This document shows, one piece after another, positions 56,179 to 64,000 of a stretch of DNA of 64,000 bases. The DNA is from CAWCXF01 sp963799455 (GTDB lineage Bacteria > Pseudomonadota > Alphaproteobacteria > Rhodobacterales > Rhodobacteraceae). The notes under the pieces were generated by a model. The model was not told where the DNA came from and ran no database searches. It saw only the letters and a program-made list of their open reading frames with translations. Position 1 is the first letter of the stretch; each line of letters opens with the position of its first letter. A program made the translations under genes and the position numbers. Location of the stretch: contig CAWCXF010000006.1 in assembly GCA_963799455.1 (NCBI GenBank), positions 62,001-126,000 on the forward strand. Reading direction: 5' to 3'.

Positions 56179-56811
56179 CTAGCGGGGCAGGGCCGCCGCC
56201 TCGCGCGCCAGCGCGGTCACCGCCTCCCAATCGCCCGCCGCGACCGCGTCCCTCGGCGCGACCCAGGAGCCGCCGACGCACAGGCAGTTGGGCAGCGCGA
56301 GGTAGTCGCGCGCGTTCGAGAGCGACACCCCGCCCGTGGGGCAGAACGACACCGCCGGGATCGGCGCGCCGATCGCCCTGAGCGCGGCGGCGCCCCCCGA
56401 CGCCTCGGCCGGGAAGAACTTCTGCACGTCGTAGCCGCGCTCCAGGAGCCGCATCGCCTCCGTCGCGGTCGCGGCACCCGGCAGCATCGGCAGGCCCGCC
56501 TCCTCGGCGGCGTCGAGCAGCCGGTCGGTGGCGCCGGGCGAGACGCCAAAGGTGGCCCCGGCCTCCTTGGCGGCGGTCACGTCGGCGGGCGTCAGCAGCG
56601 TGCCCGCGCCCACCCGGCCGCCCTCGACGCCCGCCATCTCGCGGATCGCGTCGAGCGCGGCCGGCGTGCGCAGCGTGACCTCCAGCGCGGGCAGGCCGCC
56701 GGCCACGAGCGCCTCGGCCAGGGCCCGGGCCGACCCCGCGTCCTCGACCACGAGGACCGGGATCACGGGGGCGAGGCCGCAGATCTCGCGGGTGGCTTCG
56801 CTCGACGACAT
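56179..56811 (-). CDS. eda: 2-dehydro-3-deoxyphosphogluconate aldolase
   Basis: This 210-aa KDPG/KHG aldolase splits KDPG into pyruvate and glyceraldehyde 3-phosphate, the last step of the Entner-Doudoroff route. Seen are APVIPVLVVEDAGSARALAE, the Glu in LPALEVTLRTPAALDAIREM (residues ~40-59), VGAGTLLTPADVTAAKEAGA and the Schiff-base lysine in YDVQKFFPAEASGG (~127-140, Lys of VQKFFPAE). SFCPTGGVSLSNARDYLALP follows. It is downstream of edd on the same strand with about 60 nt between. Confidence 0.94.
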   Translation of the reverse strand: MSSSEATREICGLAPVIPVLVVEDAGSARALAEALVAGGLPALEVTLRTPAALDAIREMAGVEGGRVGAGTLLTPADVTAAKEAGATFGVSPGATDRLLDAAEEAGLPMLPGAATATEAMRLLERGYDVQKFFPAEASGGAAALRAIGAPIPAVSFCPTGGVSLSNARDYLALPNCLCVGGSWVAPRDAVAAGDWEAVTALAREAAALPR

Positions 56812-56871
56812 CGGTTCCTCCCACCATGCAGGGCCGCGCCCCGGCTCCCCCGGAAGGGGCGCCGACCTTCG

Positions 56872-58677
56872 TCACACCACGCAGCCCGCGCCCTCCACCG
56901 CGAGGCCGACGTTGCGGCGGAACACCCCGAACAGCTCGCGGCCGATGCCGTGGCCGTTCTCCGACAGGTCGGGCGCCTCCGGCTCGCGCGAGTCCCAGCC
57001 CTCGGTCAGCACCTCCAGCCGGCCGGCGACCGCATCCACCCGGATCACGTCGCCGTCGCGGACCTTGGCGAGCGGGCCGCCGACCGCCGCCTCGGGCGAG
57101 ACGTGGATCGCCGCGGGCACCTTGCCGGAGGCGCCCGACATCCGCCCGTCGGTCACCAGCGCCACCTTGAGGCCGCGGTCCTGGAGCACGGCGAGCGTCG
57201 GCGTGAGCGAGTGCAGCTCGGGCATCCCGTTGGCCTGCGGCCCCTGGAAGCGCACCACCACGACGGTGTCGGATTCGAACTCGCCGCGCCGGAACGCCTC
57301 CTTCACGGACTCCTGGTCGTGGAACACCCGCGCCGGCGCCTCGACCACGTGCCGCTCGGGCGCCACGGCCGAGACCTTGATGACCGCCGTCCCGAGCCCT
57401 CCCGTCAGCTCCTTGAGGCCGCCCGTGGGCTGGAACGGGTCCGACAGCGGGCGCAGGATCCTGTCGTTCTGCGTCTCGCCGGGGCCGTCCTCCCAGGTGA
57501 GCGCCCCGTCCTTGAGCCTCGGCTCGCGCGTGTAGAGCGCGAGCCCGTCGCCCGCCACGGTGCGCGTGTCGGGGTGCAGCAGCCCCGCGCCGAGAAGCTC
57601 GCCGATCATGTAGGCGAGCCCGCCGGCCGCGTGGAAGTGGTTCACGTCCGCGAGCCCGTTGGGATAGACCTTGGCCATCAGCGGCACGGCGGCCGAGAGG
57701 TCCGCGAAGTCCTGCGGCACGATCTCGATCCCGGCCGCGCGCGCCATCGCCGGCAGGTGCAGCACGAGGTTGGTCGAGCCCCCCGTCGCCATCAGCCCGA
57801 CGATGCCGTTGACGAAGGCGCGCTCGTCGAGCACCTCGCCCGCGGGCGTGTACTCGTTGCCGAGCGCGGTGATCTCCAGCGCCCGCTTGGCGCCCGCGTC
57901 GGTCAGCGCGTCGCGCAGCGGCGTGTTGGGGTTGACGAAGCTCGCGCCGGGCAGGTGCAGCCCCATGAACTCCATCAGCATCTGGTTGGTGTTGGCGGTG
58001 CCGTAAAAGGTGCAGGTGCCCGGCCCGTGGTAGCTCGCCATCTCGGCCGCCATCAGCGCCTCGCGCCCGACCTCGCCGGCCGCGAACTTCTGGCGCACCT
58101 GCGCCTTCTCGTCGTTGGGAAGCCCGCTCGTCATCGGCCCCGCGGGCAGGAACACCGCCGGCACATGGCTGAAGGTGGCGGCCGCGATCACCAGCCCCGG
58201 CACGATCTTGTCGCACACCCCGAGGAAGACCGCCGCGTCGAAGCAGTTGTGCGACAGCGCCACGCCCGCGGCCATGGCGATCACGTCGCGCGAGAAGAGG
58301 CTCAGCTCCATGCCGGGCTGGCCTTGGGTCACGCCGTCGCACATCGCGGGCACGCCGCCCGCGACCTGCGCCGTGCCGCCCGCGCGCCGCGCGGCCTCGC
58401 GGATGCGCGACGGATAGGTCTCGAAGGGCTGATGCGCCGAGAGCATGTCGTTGTAGGCCGTCACGATCCCGAGGTTCGGGACGCGGCCCTGCGCGAGCGC
58501 GTCCTTGTCCTGCTCGTTGGCGGCGTAGGCATGGGCCTGGTTCGAGCAGCTCAGATGCGCGCGCACGGGCCCCGCCTCGGCCGCCCGCCTCATGCGCTCG
58601 GCATAGGCCGAGCGCGTCTCGCGGGAGCGCTCGCGGATGCGGGCGGTCACGTCCTCCACGGTGGCGTCGAGGGGCAT
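56872..58677 (-). CDS. edd: Phosphogluconate dehydratase
   Basis: This 601-aa iron-sulphur dehydratase converts 6-phosphogluconate to KDPG. Seen are VRAHLSCSNQAHAYAANEQD (Cys ligand, residues ~45-64), IVTAYNDMLSAHQPFETYPS and GGVPAMCDGVTQGQPGMELS (CDG; second Cys ligand). VALSHNCFDAAVFLGVCDKI contains the further Cys residues and PTLAVLQDRGLKVALVTDGR is near the C-terminus. Length is standard for Edd (about 600-610). ATG 58675-58677 gives MPLDATVEDVTARIRERSRE, a normal start. With eda it forms the Entner-Doudoroff pair used by Rhodobacterales for glucose. Confidence 0.96.
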   Translation of the reverse strand: MPLDATVEDVTARIRERSRETRSAYAERMRRAAEAGPVRAHLSCSNQAHAYAANEQDKDALAQGRVPNLGIVTAYNDMLSAHQPFETYPSRIREAARRAGGTAQVAGGVPAMCDGVTQGQPGMELSLFSRDVIAMAAGVALSHNCFDAAVFLGVCDKIVPGLVIAAATFSHVPAVFLPAGPMTSGLPNDEKAQVRQKFAAGEVGREALMAAEMASYHGPGTCTFYGTANTNQMLMEFMGLHLPGASFVNPNTPLRDALTDAGAKRALEITALGNEYTPAGEVLDERAFVNGIVGLMATGGSTNLVLHLPAMARAAGIEIVPQDFADLSAAVPLMAKVYPNGLADVNHFHAAGGLAYMIGELLGAGLLHPDTRTVAGDGLALYTREPRLKDGALTWEDGPGETQNDRILRPLSDPFQPTGGLKELTGGLGTAVIKVSAVAPERHVVEAPARVFHDQESVKEAFRRGEFESDTVVVVRFQGPQANGMPELHSLTPTLAVLQDRGLKVALVTDGRMSGASGKVPAAIHVSPEAAVGGPLAKVRDGDVIRVDAVAGRLEVLTEGWDSREPEAPDLSENGHGIGRELFGVFRRNVGLAVEGAGCVV

Positions 58678-58838
58678 GGCGGTCTCCGGATGACGGGGCG
58701 GGAGGGGGCTCTCGACCCATATAGCCGCCGGCGATGGGCGCGAAAGGGCCGCCGGCGCCATCCGCGCGAAGCGGCGGGGCCGCGCCGGGGTCCGAAGGGG
58801 CGCTTCCGCCCGGGGCGCCGAGCGCATAGAGGGGCGCG

Positions 58839-60109
58839 ATGGACCGCCCCCCCGAACGCCCCCCCGAACGCCCCCCCGAAGTCGCCCTCCCGGTCGCCCT
58901 CCCGGTCGCCCTCCCGAAAGCCGCGCCGAACGGCCCGTCGTCCGCCTCAAGCCCCGCTCCGACGCGCGCCGCATCCGGCACGGCTTCCCCTGGGCCTACG
59001 CCGACGAGGTCGTGGCCGACCGCCGCACCAAGGCGCTCGCGCCCGGCGCGATCGTCCGGCTCGAGGACGGCGAGCGCGCGCCCCTCGGCGCCGCGGCGAT
59101 CAACCCGGGCTCCAGGATCATGGCGCGGATGCTCGACGCCGACCCCGACGCCGTCATCGACCGCGCCTGGCTCGCGGGCAAGCTCGCCTCGGCGCTCGAC
59201 CACCGCGAGCGTCTCGGCCTCGCGCCCTGGTGCCGGCTGGCGCACGCCGAGGCCGACGGGCTGCCCGGCGTCGTGGTGGACCTCTTCGGGGAGGCGGCGG
59301 TGATCCAGCCCAACGCCGCCTGGGCCGAGGCGCTCCTGGACGACCTCGCCGCCGCGGTCCGCGAGGTCGCGGGCGTGACGACCGTCGTCAAGGGCGCCTC
59401 GGGGCGCGCGCGCGGGCTGGAGGGGCTCGACGACGCCTCGGCCGTGCTGTCGGGCGCCCTGGACGGCCCCGTCCTGGTGCCGATGAACGGCGCGCTCTAC
59501 GCCGCCGACCTGCTGGGCGGCCAGAAGACCGGCCTCTACTACGACCAGCGGCCCAACCACGCCTTCGCGGCGCGGCTCGCGCGGGGCGCGGTGCTCGACG
59601 TGTTCGCCCATGTCGGCGGCTTCGCGCTCGCCATGCTGGCCGCGGGCGCGGAGCGGGCGCTGTGCATCGACGCCTCCGCCCCGGCGCTGGCGCTCGCCGG
59701 GCGCGGCGCCGAGGCCTCGGGCGTGGCGGACCGCTTCGAGACCCGCCGCGCCGACGCCTTCGAGGCGATGGCCGCGCTCGCCGCCGAGGGCCGGCGCTTC
59801 GAGGTCGTGGTCTGCGACCCGCCCGCCTTCGCGCCGGCCCGTCAGGCGCGCGACGCGGGGCTGAGGGCCTACGAGCGGCTCGCGCGGCTCGCCGCACCCC
59901 TGGTCGAGCCCGGCGGGACCGTCGTGCTGTGCTCGTGCTCGCACGCCGTGGACCTCGCGGCCTTCCGCGACGCCTGCGCCCGCGGCCTCGGCCGGGCGGG
60001 GCGCGCCGCCCAGCTCGTCCGCACGGGCTTCGCCGGCCCCGACCACCCGGTCCATCCGCAGCTCGCCGAGACCGGCTACCTCAAGGCGCTGTTCTACCGC
60101 CTGCCGTGA
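58839..60109 (+). CDS. Class I SAM-dependent RNA methyltransferase (RlmI-like) with out-of-frame start
   Basis: The frame open from 59012 to 60109 encodes the catalytic part: GQKTGLYYDQRPNHAFAARL, LDVFAHVGGFALAMLAAGAE (SAM site) and VVCDPPAFAPARQARDAGLR, with SCSHAV near the end. Codons before 59012 in that frame read VVRLKPRSDARRIRHGFPWA, the PUA-like start of the family, so the real start is further upstream. There is no start codon in that frame, but ATG 58839 lies in another frame before three C7 tracts (58847-58877). One extra C would join the two. The protein would be about 420 aa. I annotate the start at 58839 with a frameshift, which may be real, phase-variable or a sequencing error. 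The PIN gene overlaps its stop. Confidence 0.8.
58847..58916. repeat. Poly-C and 12-bp repeats at the methyltransferase start
   Basis: Three C7 tracts (58847-58853, 58859-58865, 58871-58877) are spaced by GAACG, making a 12-bp repeat. They are followed by three copies of GTCGCCCTCCCG (58881-58916). These sit between the ATG at 58839 and the conserved methyltransferase frame. Homopolymer slippage here changes the reading frame. Confidence 0.9.
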
Positions 60110-60642
60110 GGGGGCGCGTGCTCATCGACGCCTGCGTGCTCTACCCCACGGTGATGCGCGAGATCGTCATGGGCGCAGCGGCCACCGGCGCCTTCGAGCC
60201 GCTGTGGTCGGCGCGCATCCTGGAGGAGTGGCGCCGCGCGGCGGAGCGCCTGGGCGGGGGCCGGGGCGTCGTCGCCGAAGGCGAGATCGCGCTGCTGCGC
60301 GCGCGCTGGCCGGGCGCCGAGGTGGCGCCCTGCGACGAGGACGCGCTCGACCTCCCCGACCCCGACGACCGCCACGTCCTCGCCGCGGCCGTCGCCGCCG
60401 GGGCGGACGGGCTGATGACGCTCAACGCCAAGGACTTCCCCGTGCGGGTTCTCGCGGCCCACGGCATCGAGCGGCTCGACCCCGACGCGGCGCTCGCTCG
60501 GATGGCGGGGCCCGAGGTCGCCGCCGTGGTCGAGGCCACCCGCGCCGAGGCCGAGCGGCTCTCCGGCCTGCCCTGGGAGCGGCGGCGGCTTCTCAGGAAG
60601 GCCGGGCTGCCTCGGCTCGCCAAGGCGCTCGACCGGCCCTAG
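60106..60642 (+). CDS. PIN domain protein (RSP_2648-like family)
   Basis: A 178-aa protein with a PIN nuclease fold: MRGRVLIDACVLYPTVMREI (first Asp, residues ~8-10), LILEEW-type ARILEEWRRAAERLGG, DLPDPDDRHVLAAAVAAGAD (acidic cluster, ~83-102) and GLMTLNAKDFPVRVLAAHGI. The acidic residues D, D and E that bind Mg2+ are all present. It follows the methyltransferase with GTGA overlap, the usual pair in Rhodobacteraceae. There is no antitoxin gene next to it, so a role in RNA processing rather than a toxin pair is likely. Start GTG 60106. Confidence 0.86.
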   Translation: MRGRVLIDACVLYPTVMREIVMGAAATGAFEPLWSARILEEWRRAAERLGGGRGVVAEGEIALLRARWPGAEVAPCDEDALDLPDPDDRHVLAAAVAAGADGLMTLNAKDFPVRVLAAHGIERLDPDAALARMAGPEVAAVVEATRAEAERLSGLPWERRRLLRKAGLPRLAKALDRP

Positions 60643-60740
60643 GGCGCGTCCCGAACCGATGGGATCGGCTCGGGCGCTCCAGGCCCCCTCGTGGCCGCAC
60701 AGGCCGGGCGCCCGACCGGGTCGATCGGGTCGGGAGGTGC
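60640..60740. repeat. REP-like element, copy B
   Basis: Starts at the PIN stop TAG with TAGGGCGCGTCCCGAACCGA and continues GGGATCGGCTCGGGCGCT, closely matching copy A at 56079. It contains the inverted repeats CCGAACCGAT-ggg-ATCGGCTCGG and CCCGACC...GGGTCGGG. The stop codon of the gene is part of the element. Confidence 0.7.
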
Positions 60741-61086
60741 TCCGGCGAGCTGCGACGGCGTCCCGGAGGCCAAGGCGCGAGGCAGCCGGTCGCCGATAGA
60801 GGCTCCGTCGCCCTCGCGCGGCTCGCGGGGTCGGACCGCGCTCCGGCCCGGCCCGCGGGGCGAGGCCGCGCCGCGAAGACCCCATGGAGGGCCGAAGGGC
60901 GGCTCGGCCCGGCGCGGGCGCCCCCGGCGCGCGCGGAGCCGGGGCCATGCCTTTTCGGACAGGCCCGCGACCGGCCGCGCGAGCGTCCCGAGATCGCTCC
61001 GCCCGCTCCTCGATGGCGCGATGGGCCCTCCGGCGAGCCCTTCCTTTCGGCCCCGAAGGCGCTCCGGCGGGCGAGGGACCGCCCCC
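60643..61086. other. 444-nt gap between the PIN gene and the M48 gene
   Basis: It contains REP-like copy B at its left end and then GC-rich sequence without recognisable gene, RNA or promoter. The PIN and M48 genes are convergent, so this is a terminator region. No strong T-run hairpin was seen. Confidence 0.5.
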
Positions 61087-61779
61087 TCAGCCCCGCGCGA
61101 GCGCCCAGCGCCGCTCCAGCGCCTCGATCGCGGCGACGCGCTCGGCGGTCTTGGGGTGGCTCATGAGCCAGGCGGGCACCGCGCCGCCGCGGCTCCGGGT
61201 GAGCGTCTCGAGCTTCCCGAACAGGCTCTTCTGGGCTGCGGTGCCGATCCCCGACTTGACGAGCAGCGCCGAAGCGTAGGCGTCGGCCTCGTACTCGTCC
61301 GAGCGGCTGAGCCGCGCGGCGATGAGCGAGGTCAGCCCCTGCGCGATGATCACGCCGATGCCGGGCAGGAACCGGCTCAGGACCAGCGCCAGCGTGGTGC
61401 GCAGCGCGTTCTGGCCCGAGAAGTCGATCATCCGACGGCGCGAATGGCCCAGCGCGACATGGCCCAGCTCGTGGGCGATGACGGAGGCCAGCTCCTCGGG
61501 CGTGACCTCGCCGCGGCGGTAGCGGTCGTAGAAGCCGCGGGTGATGAAGATGCGCCCGTCGGGCGCCGCGAGCCCGTTGACCGGCTCGATCTCGTAGACG
61601 TTGACGGGGATGCGCTCGACGCCCAGCGCCTCGGCCATGCGGTCCGTCAGGCGCCTCAGCGGCCCGTCGGCCAGCTCGGTGGACTTCTCGTCGAGCTCGC
61701 GCTTCAGCCGCCGCGCGGACATGAAGTAGAGCACCAGGCCGTAGCCGACGGCCAAAAGGATCGGCAGGAGCTTGATCAT
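61087..61779 (-). CDS. M48 family zinc metalloprotease
   Basis: A 230-aa membrane-anchored protease with an N-terminal helix (LLPILLAVGYGLVLYFM). The zinc motif HELGH is in SVIAHELGHVALGHSRRRM (residues ~103-107). A glutamate zinc ligand lies in LSRSDEYEADAYASALLVKS (~162-181) and SHPKTAERVAAIEALERR is at the end. HtpX/Ste24-like proteases degrade misfolded membrane or lipoprotein substrates. On the minus strand a CCCCATAT element ends just before the start codon, reminiscent of a heat-shock -10, but the -35 is poor. A VWA gene ends 40 nt upstream. Confidence 0.88.
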   Translation of the reverse strand: MIKLLPILLAVGYGLVLYFMSARRLKRELDEKSTELADGPLRRLTDRMAEALGVERIPVNVYEIEPVNGLAAPDGRIFITRGFYDRYRRGEVTPEELASVIAHELGHVALGHSRRRMIDFSGQNALRTTLALVLSRFLPGIGVIIAQGLTSLIAARLSRSDEYEADAYASALLVKSGIGTAAQKSLFGKLETLTRSRGGAVPAWLMSHPKTAERVAAIEALERRWALARG

Positions 61780-61819
61780 GGCCCGAATATGGGGCGCGCG
61801 CGGGCGGCGGGGAAGGGCC

Positions 61820-63004
61820 TCAGCTCAGCAGCCGCATCCCCCGCGTCAGGCCCTGGACCGTCATGGGCACCATCCGCTCGGGGCCGAGGATCTCGCGCAC
61901 CATCCGGGTGGACTGGGTCCGGTCCCAGGCGCGCTCCTCGGCCGGGTTGATCCACAGATGGTCGGCCCAGCGGTCGCGCAGGCGCTCGAGCCAGACCTGT
62001 CCGGCCTCCTCGTTCCAATGCTCGTTCGCCCCGCCCGGAACCGCGATCTCGTAAGGGCTCATCGCGGCGTCGCCGACGAGGATCAGCTTCCAGTCGGCGC
62101 CGTAGGTGTTCAGCACGTCCCAGGTCGGCACCTGCGCGTCCCACCGCCTGCGGTTCTCGCGCCACAGCCCCTCGTAGACGCAGTTGTGGAAATAGTAGGC
62201 CTCCAGGTGCCTGAACTCCGAGCGCGCGGCCGAGAACAGCTCCTCCATGATCCGCGCGTGGGGGTCCATGGAGCCGCCGATGTCGAGCAGGAGCAGCACC
62301 TTGACGGCGTTGCGCCGCTCGGGCCGGGTCTTGACGTCGAGGTAGCCGTTGTGCGCCGTCGAGCGGATGGTGCCGTCGAGATCGAGCTCCTCGGCCGCGC
62401 CCTCGCGCGCCCAGCGGCGCAGGCGCCTGAGCGCCACCTTGATCGTGCGGGTGCCGATCTCGCGGGTGTCGTCGAGGTCTCGGAACTCGCGCCGGTCCCA
62501 GACCTTCACCGCCCGCCGATGGCGGCTCTCGTCCTGGCCGATCCGCACGCCCTCGGGGTTGGCGCCGTGGGCGCCGAAGGGCGAGGTGCCGGCGGTGCCG
62601 ATCCACTTCGAGCCGCCCTCGTGGCGCCCCCGCTGCTCGGCCAGTCGCTCGCGCAAGGCGCGCATCAGCTCGTCGAAGCCGCCCATCGCCTCGATCCCGG
62701 CGCGCTCCTCGGCGCTCAGATGCGTCTCGGCCATCTTGGCGAGCCAGTCGGGCGGAAGGTCCACCGCCTCCATCACCTGATCGGGCGTGAGCGCCTCGAC
62801 CCCTCGGAACGCCTGCGCGAAGGCGCGGTCGAAGCGGTCGATGTGGCGCTCGTCCTTGACGAGGCAGGTGCGCGCGAGGTGGTAGAAGCCCTCCACGTCG
62901 TAGATCACCAGCCCCGCCCGCATGGCCTCCAGGAACGCCAGGTGCTCGCGCAGCGAGACCGGCACGCGGTGTGCGCGCAGGGTCTCGAAGAGCTTGAGGA
63001 ACAT
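61820..63004 (-). CDS. VWA domain-containing CoxE-like protein
   Basis: A 394-aa protein of the VWA_CoxE family. The N-terminal half is helical (KLFETLRAHRVPVSLREHLA, FLEAMRAGLVIYDVEGFYHL). The VWA-like domain spans residues ~235-370 with a degenerate MIDAS, LLLLDIGGSMDPHARIMEEL (DxGxS). It continues EAYYFHNCVYEGLWRENRRR and PTWDVLNTYGADWKLILVGD. These proteins usually work with a MoxR-type AAA ATPase, not present in the window. The start overlaps the stop of the 54-aa membrane-protein gene by one base (TGATG), so the two are coupled. Confidence 0.88.
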   Translation of the reverse strand: MFLKLFETLRAHRVPVSLREHLAFLEAMRAGLVIYDVEGFYHLARTCLVKDERHIDRFDRAFAQAFRGVEALTPDQVMEAVDLPPDWLAKMAETHLSAEERAGIEAMGGFDELMRALRERLAEQRGRHEGGSKWIGTAGTSPFGAHGANPEGVRIGQDESRHRRAVKVWDRREFRDLDDTREIGTRTIKVALRRLRRWAREGAAEELDLDGTIRSTAHNGYLDVKTRPERRNAVKVLLLLDIGGSMDPHARIMEELFSAARSEFRHLEAYYFHNCVYEGLWRENRRRWDAQVPTWDVLNTYGADWKLILVGDAAMSPYEIAVPGGANEHWNEEAGQVWLERLRDRWADHLWINPAEERAWDRTQSTRMVREILGPERMVPMTVQGLTRGMRLLS

Positions 63005-63168
63005 CAGGCGACGAGCCGGTCGAGCCCGATCTGGAGCACGACGGCCACGAGCCCGAAGACGATGGCGTGGATGCCGGCGTAATGCACCATGTCGAGCCGC
63101 GTGCCGTTGCGCCTGCGCGCGAGGAGCGCGCCGTAGGCGGCGCCGAGGATCACGCCGATCAGGATCAT
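63004..63168 (-). CDS. Small membrane protein (54 aa)
   Basis: Minus-strand ORF from ATG 63166-63168: MILIGVILGAAYGALLARRR, then NGTRLDMVHYAGIHAIVFGL and VAVVLQIGLDRLVA. It has two transmembrane segments around a short loop with a His/Tyr-rich turn. Its start overlaps the stop of the DUF2927 gene (ATGA) and its stop overlaps the VWA start. The strict overlap of three genes is good evidence that it is translated. I do not recognise a named family. Confidence 0.8.
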   Translation of the reverse strand: MILIGVILGAAYGALLARRRNGTRLDMVHYAGIHAIVFGLVAVVLQIGLDRLVA

Positions 63169-64000
63169 GAGGCAGGCTCCATCGGGGCTCGGGGCGGGCT
63201 TCGGGTCGGCGGGCGGGGCGCCAGCGCGGCGATCTCGCGCATCCGCGCGCGCACCTCCTCCACCGGGCCGAAGCCGTAGCGCGCCCAGCCGAGGCTGTCG
63301 AGCCGCGCGGCGCGCGCGCCCCGCCCGCGCCCCATCAGCGCCAGGGCCTCGGCCTCGATCAGCCCGAGCGAGGCCAGCAGCGCGGCGTTCTGCCCCCGCC
63401 CGGCCGCCCGCGCGTGGCGCCGCGCCAGCGCCAGCGCCTCGCGCGCGTCGCCGCGCCTGAGCGCGAGCGCGGCGAGCTGCAACCCGACATGGGCCGCGTG
63501 GATCTCCGTGCGCGGATCGGCGTCGTAGATGGCGGCCGCGCGCTCGAAGGCCGCCTGCGCGACCTCGGGGTCGGAGGCGAGCGTGAGCCGGCCCAGCGCG
63601 TAGAGCGCGAAGCCCTCCGCCGCACCACCCGCCGGGCGCGCCAGGGCCGCGGCGTGCGCCGCGGCCGCGCGGCGCGCGGCCTCGGGCTTCGCCTCGGTCA
63701 GCGCCACCTCGATCGCCTCGGCATAGGGGCGCGGCGCCGTGGCCGCGCCGACCGGGCGCGCCGGGCCGCCCGAGGGGTTGAGCCGCGCGAGGACGCCCGG
63801 CAGGCGCGCCGCGACCTCGGCCTCGCTCATGCCCGAGGCGAGCTCGGGCGCGTAGGTCGCGCGCAGCACGAGCATGTCGGCGCTGGTCAGCACGGCCTGG
63901 AAGTTGTCGTCGTTGAAGACGCTGCCGGGCAGGCGCCAGAGGTCGCCCAAGGGCCCCACGGCCTGCGCCAGCTCCTCGTGCAGGCAGTCGCGCAGCTCCT
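63165..64000 (-). CDS. DUF2927 domain protein, 5' end outside the window
   Basis: The minus-strand frame is open from the right edge (ELRDCLHEELAQAVGPLGDL) and reads on through WRLPGSVFNDDNFQAVLTSA and DMLVLRATYAPELASGMSEA. That is the conserved C-terminal block of DUF2927. The region after it (residues ~90-260 of the visible part) is Ala/Arg-rich and helical like TPR-type repeats (AAFERAAAIYDADPRTEIHA, AALALRRGDAREALALARRH). The gene continues past 64000, so its N-terminus and length cannot be seen. Its stop overlaps the next start. Function unknown. Confidence 0.82.
   Translation of the reverse strand, partial: ELRDCLHEELAQAVGPLGDLWRLPGSVFNDDNFQAVLTSADMLVLRATYAPELASGMSEAEVAARLPGVLARLNPSGGPARPVGAATAPRPYAEAIEVALTEAKPEAARRAAAAHAAALARPAGGAAEGFALYALGRLTLASDPEVAQAAFERAAAIYDADPRTEIHAAHVGLQLAALALRRGDAREALALARRHARAAGRGQNAALLASLGLIEAEALALMGRGRGARAARLDSLGWARYGFGPVEEVRARMREIAALAPRPPTRSPPRAPMEPAS

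Noticed and set aside
56078..60055. 1300-codon minus-strand open frame covering edd, eda and the methyltransferase
   Set aside because: It is only partly in the frame of real genes, and no start or domain supports a giant protein.

Overview
The window is very GC-rich and almost fully coding. It looks like a chromosomal segment of an alphaproteobacterium of the Rhodobacterales (Paracoccaceae/Rhodobacteraceae). The evidence is the gene set: a VPLPA-CTERM secreted protein, a class I RNA methyltransferase followed by a PIN protein, a DUF2852/RDD/protein-aminoacyltransferase cluster, an Entner-Doudoroff edd-eda pair, a TakP-like TRAP transporter, and an endolysin/holin cassette like the one that releases gene transfer agents. 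No rRNA or tRNA gene was seen.

Left block, 1 to about 13.04 kb. It holds a small unknown gene, a tightly overlapping operon (Crp/Fnr regulator, small membrane protein, CbpA, CbpM), a 161-aa membrane-anchored unknown, an EamA exporter, and an arginine deiminase operon (YfcC/ArcD-like carrier, arcA, arcB, arcC). The last arc gene overlaps an oleate hydratase gene by 4 nt. The block ends in a frameshifted IS5-type element lying directly against the first ~70 codons of a truncated 3-hydroxyisobutyrate dehydrogenase gene. I read this as a rearrangement or island boundary.

Middle, 13 to 35 kb. Remains of a valine-catabolism cluster come first (truncated mmsB, 3-hydroxyisobutyryl-CoA hydrolase, acyl-CoA dehydrogenase, and mmsA further along). 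A YbdK-type ligase and a VPLPA-CTERM protein are interspersed, with two GC-rich minisatellite arrays. Then come a CBS protein, coaD, a DUF1127 peptide, and gap and tkt separated by an intact IS5-family element. These are followed by a coiled-coil protein and zapA, then grxD, a small membrane protein, bolA and purL, and finally a LysR gene divergent from a large fused indolepyruvate ferredoxin oxidoreductase.

Right, 35 to 64 kb. murI, argC and ccmE are followed by a five-gene overlapping lysis cassette (GH108-type muramidase, holin, two tiny ORFs, a multi-pass membrane protein). Next are an enoyl-CoA hydratase and an EF-hand protein, then ilvI and ilvH with folB inserted between them in the opposite orientation. 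ilvI has a strong promoter, an apparently leaderless 25-codon leader ORF and a terminator hairpin, which together resemble an attenuator. A YihY/BrkB protein, a TRAP transporter (dctP, dctQ and a long dctM) and a 119-aa unknown follow, then VOC, Bpt, RDD and DUF2852 genes, the last with a heat-shock-type promoter. The end holds glnE, eda and edd, an RNA methyltransferase whose start is out of frame across poly-C tracts, a PIN protein, an M48 protease, a VWA (CoxE-like) protein, a 54-aa membrane protein and the 3' part of a DUF2927 gene cut by the window edge.

Most features are conserved housekeeping genes. The points most worth following up are the arc-ohyA operon, the mmsB/IS junction, the lysis cassette with its control region, the ilvI leader, and the poly-C frameshift.
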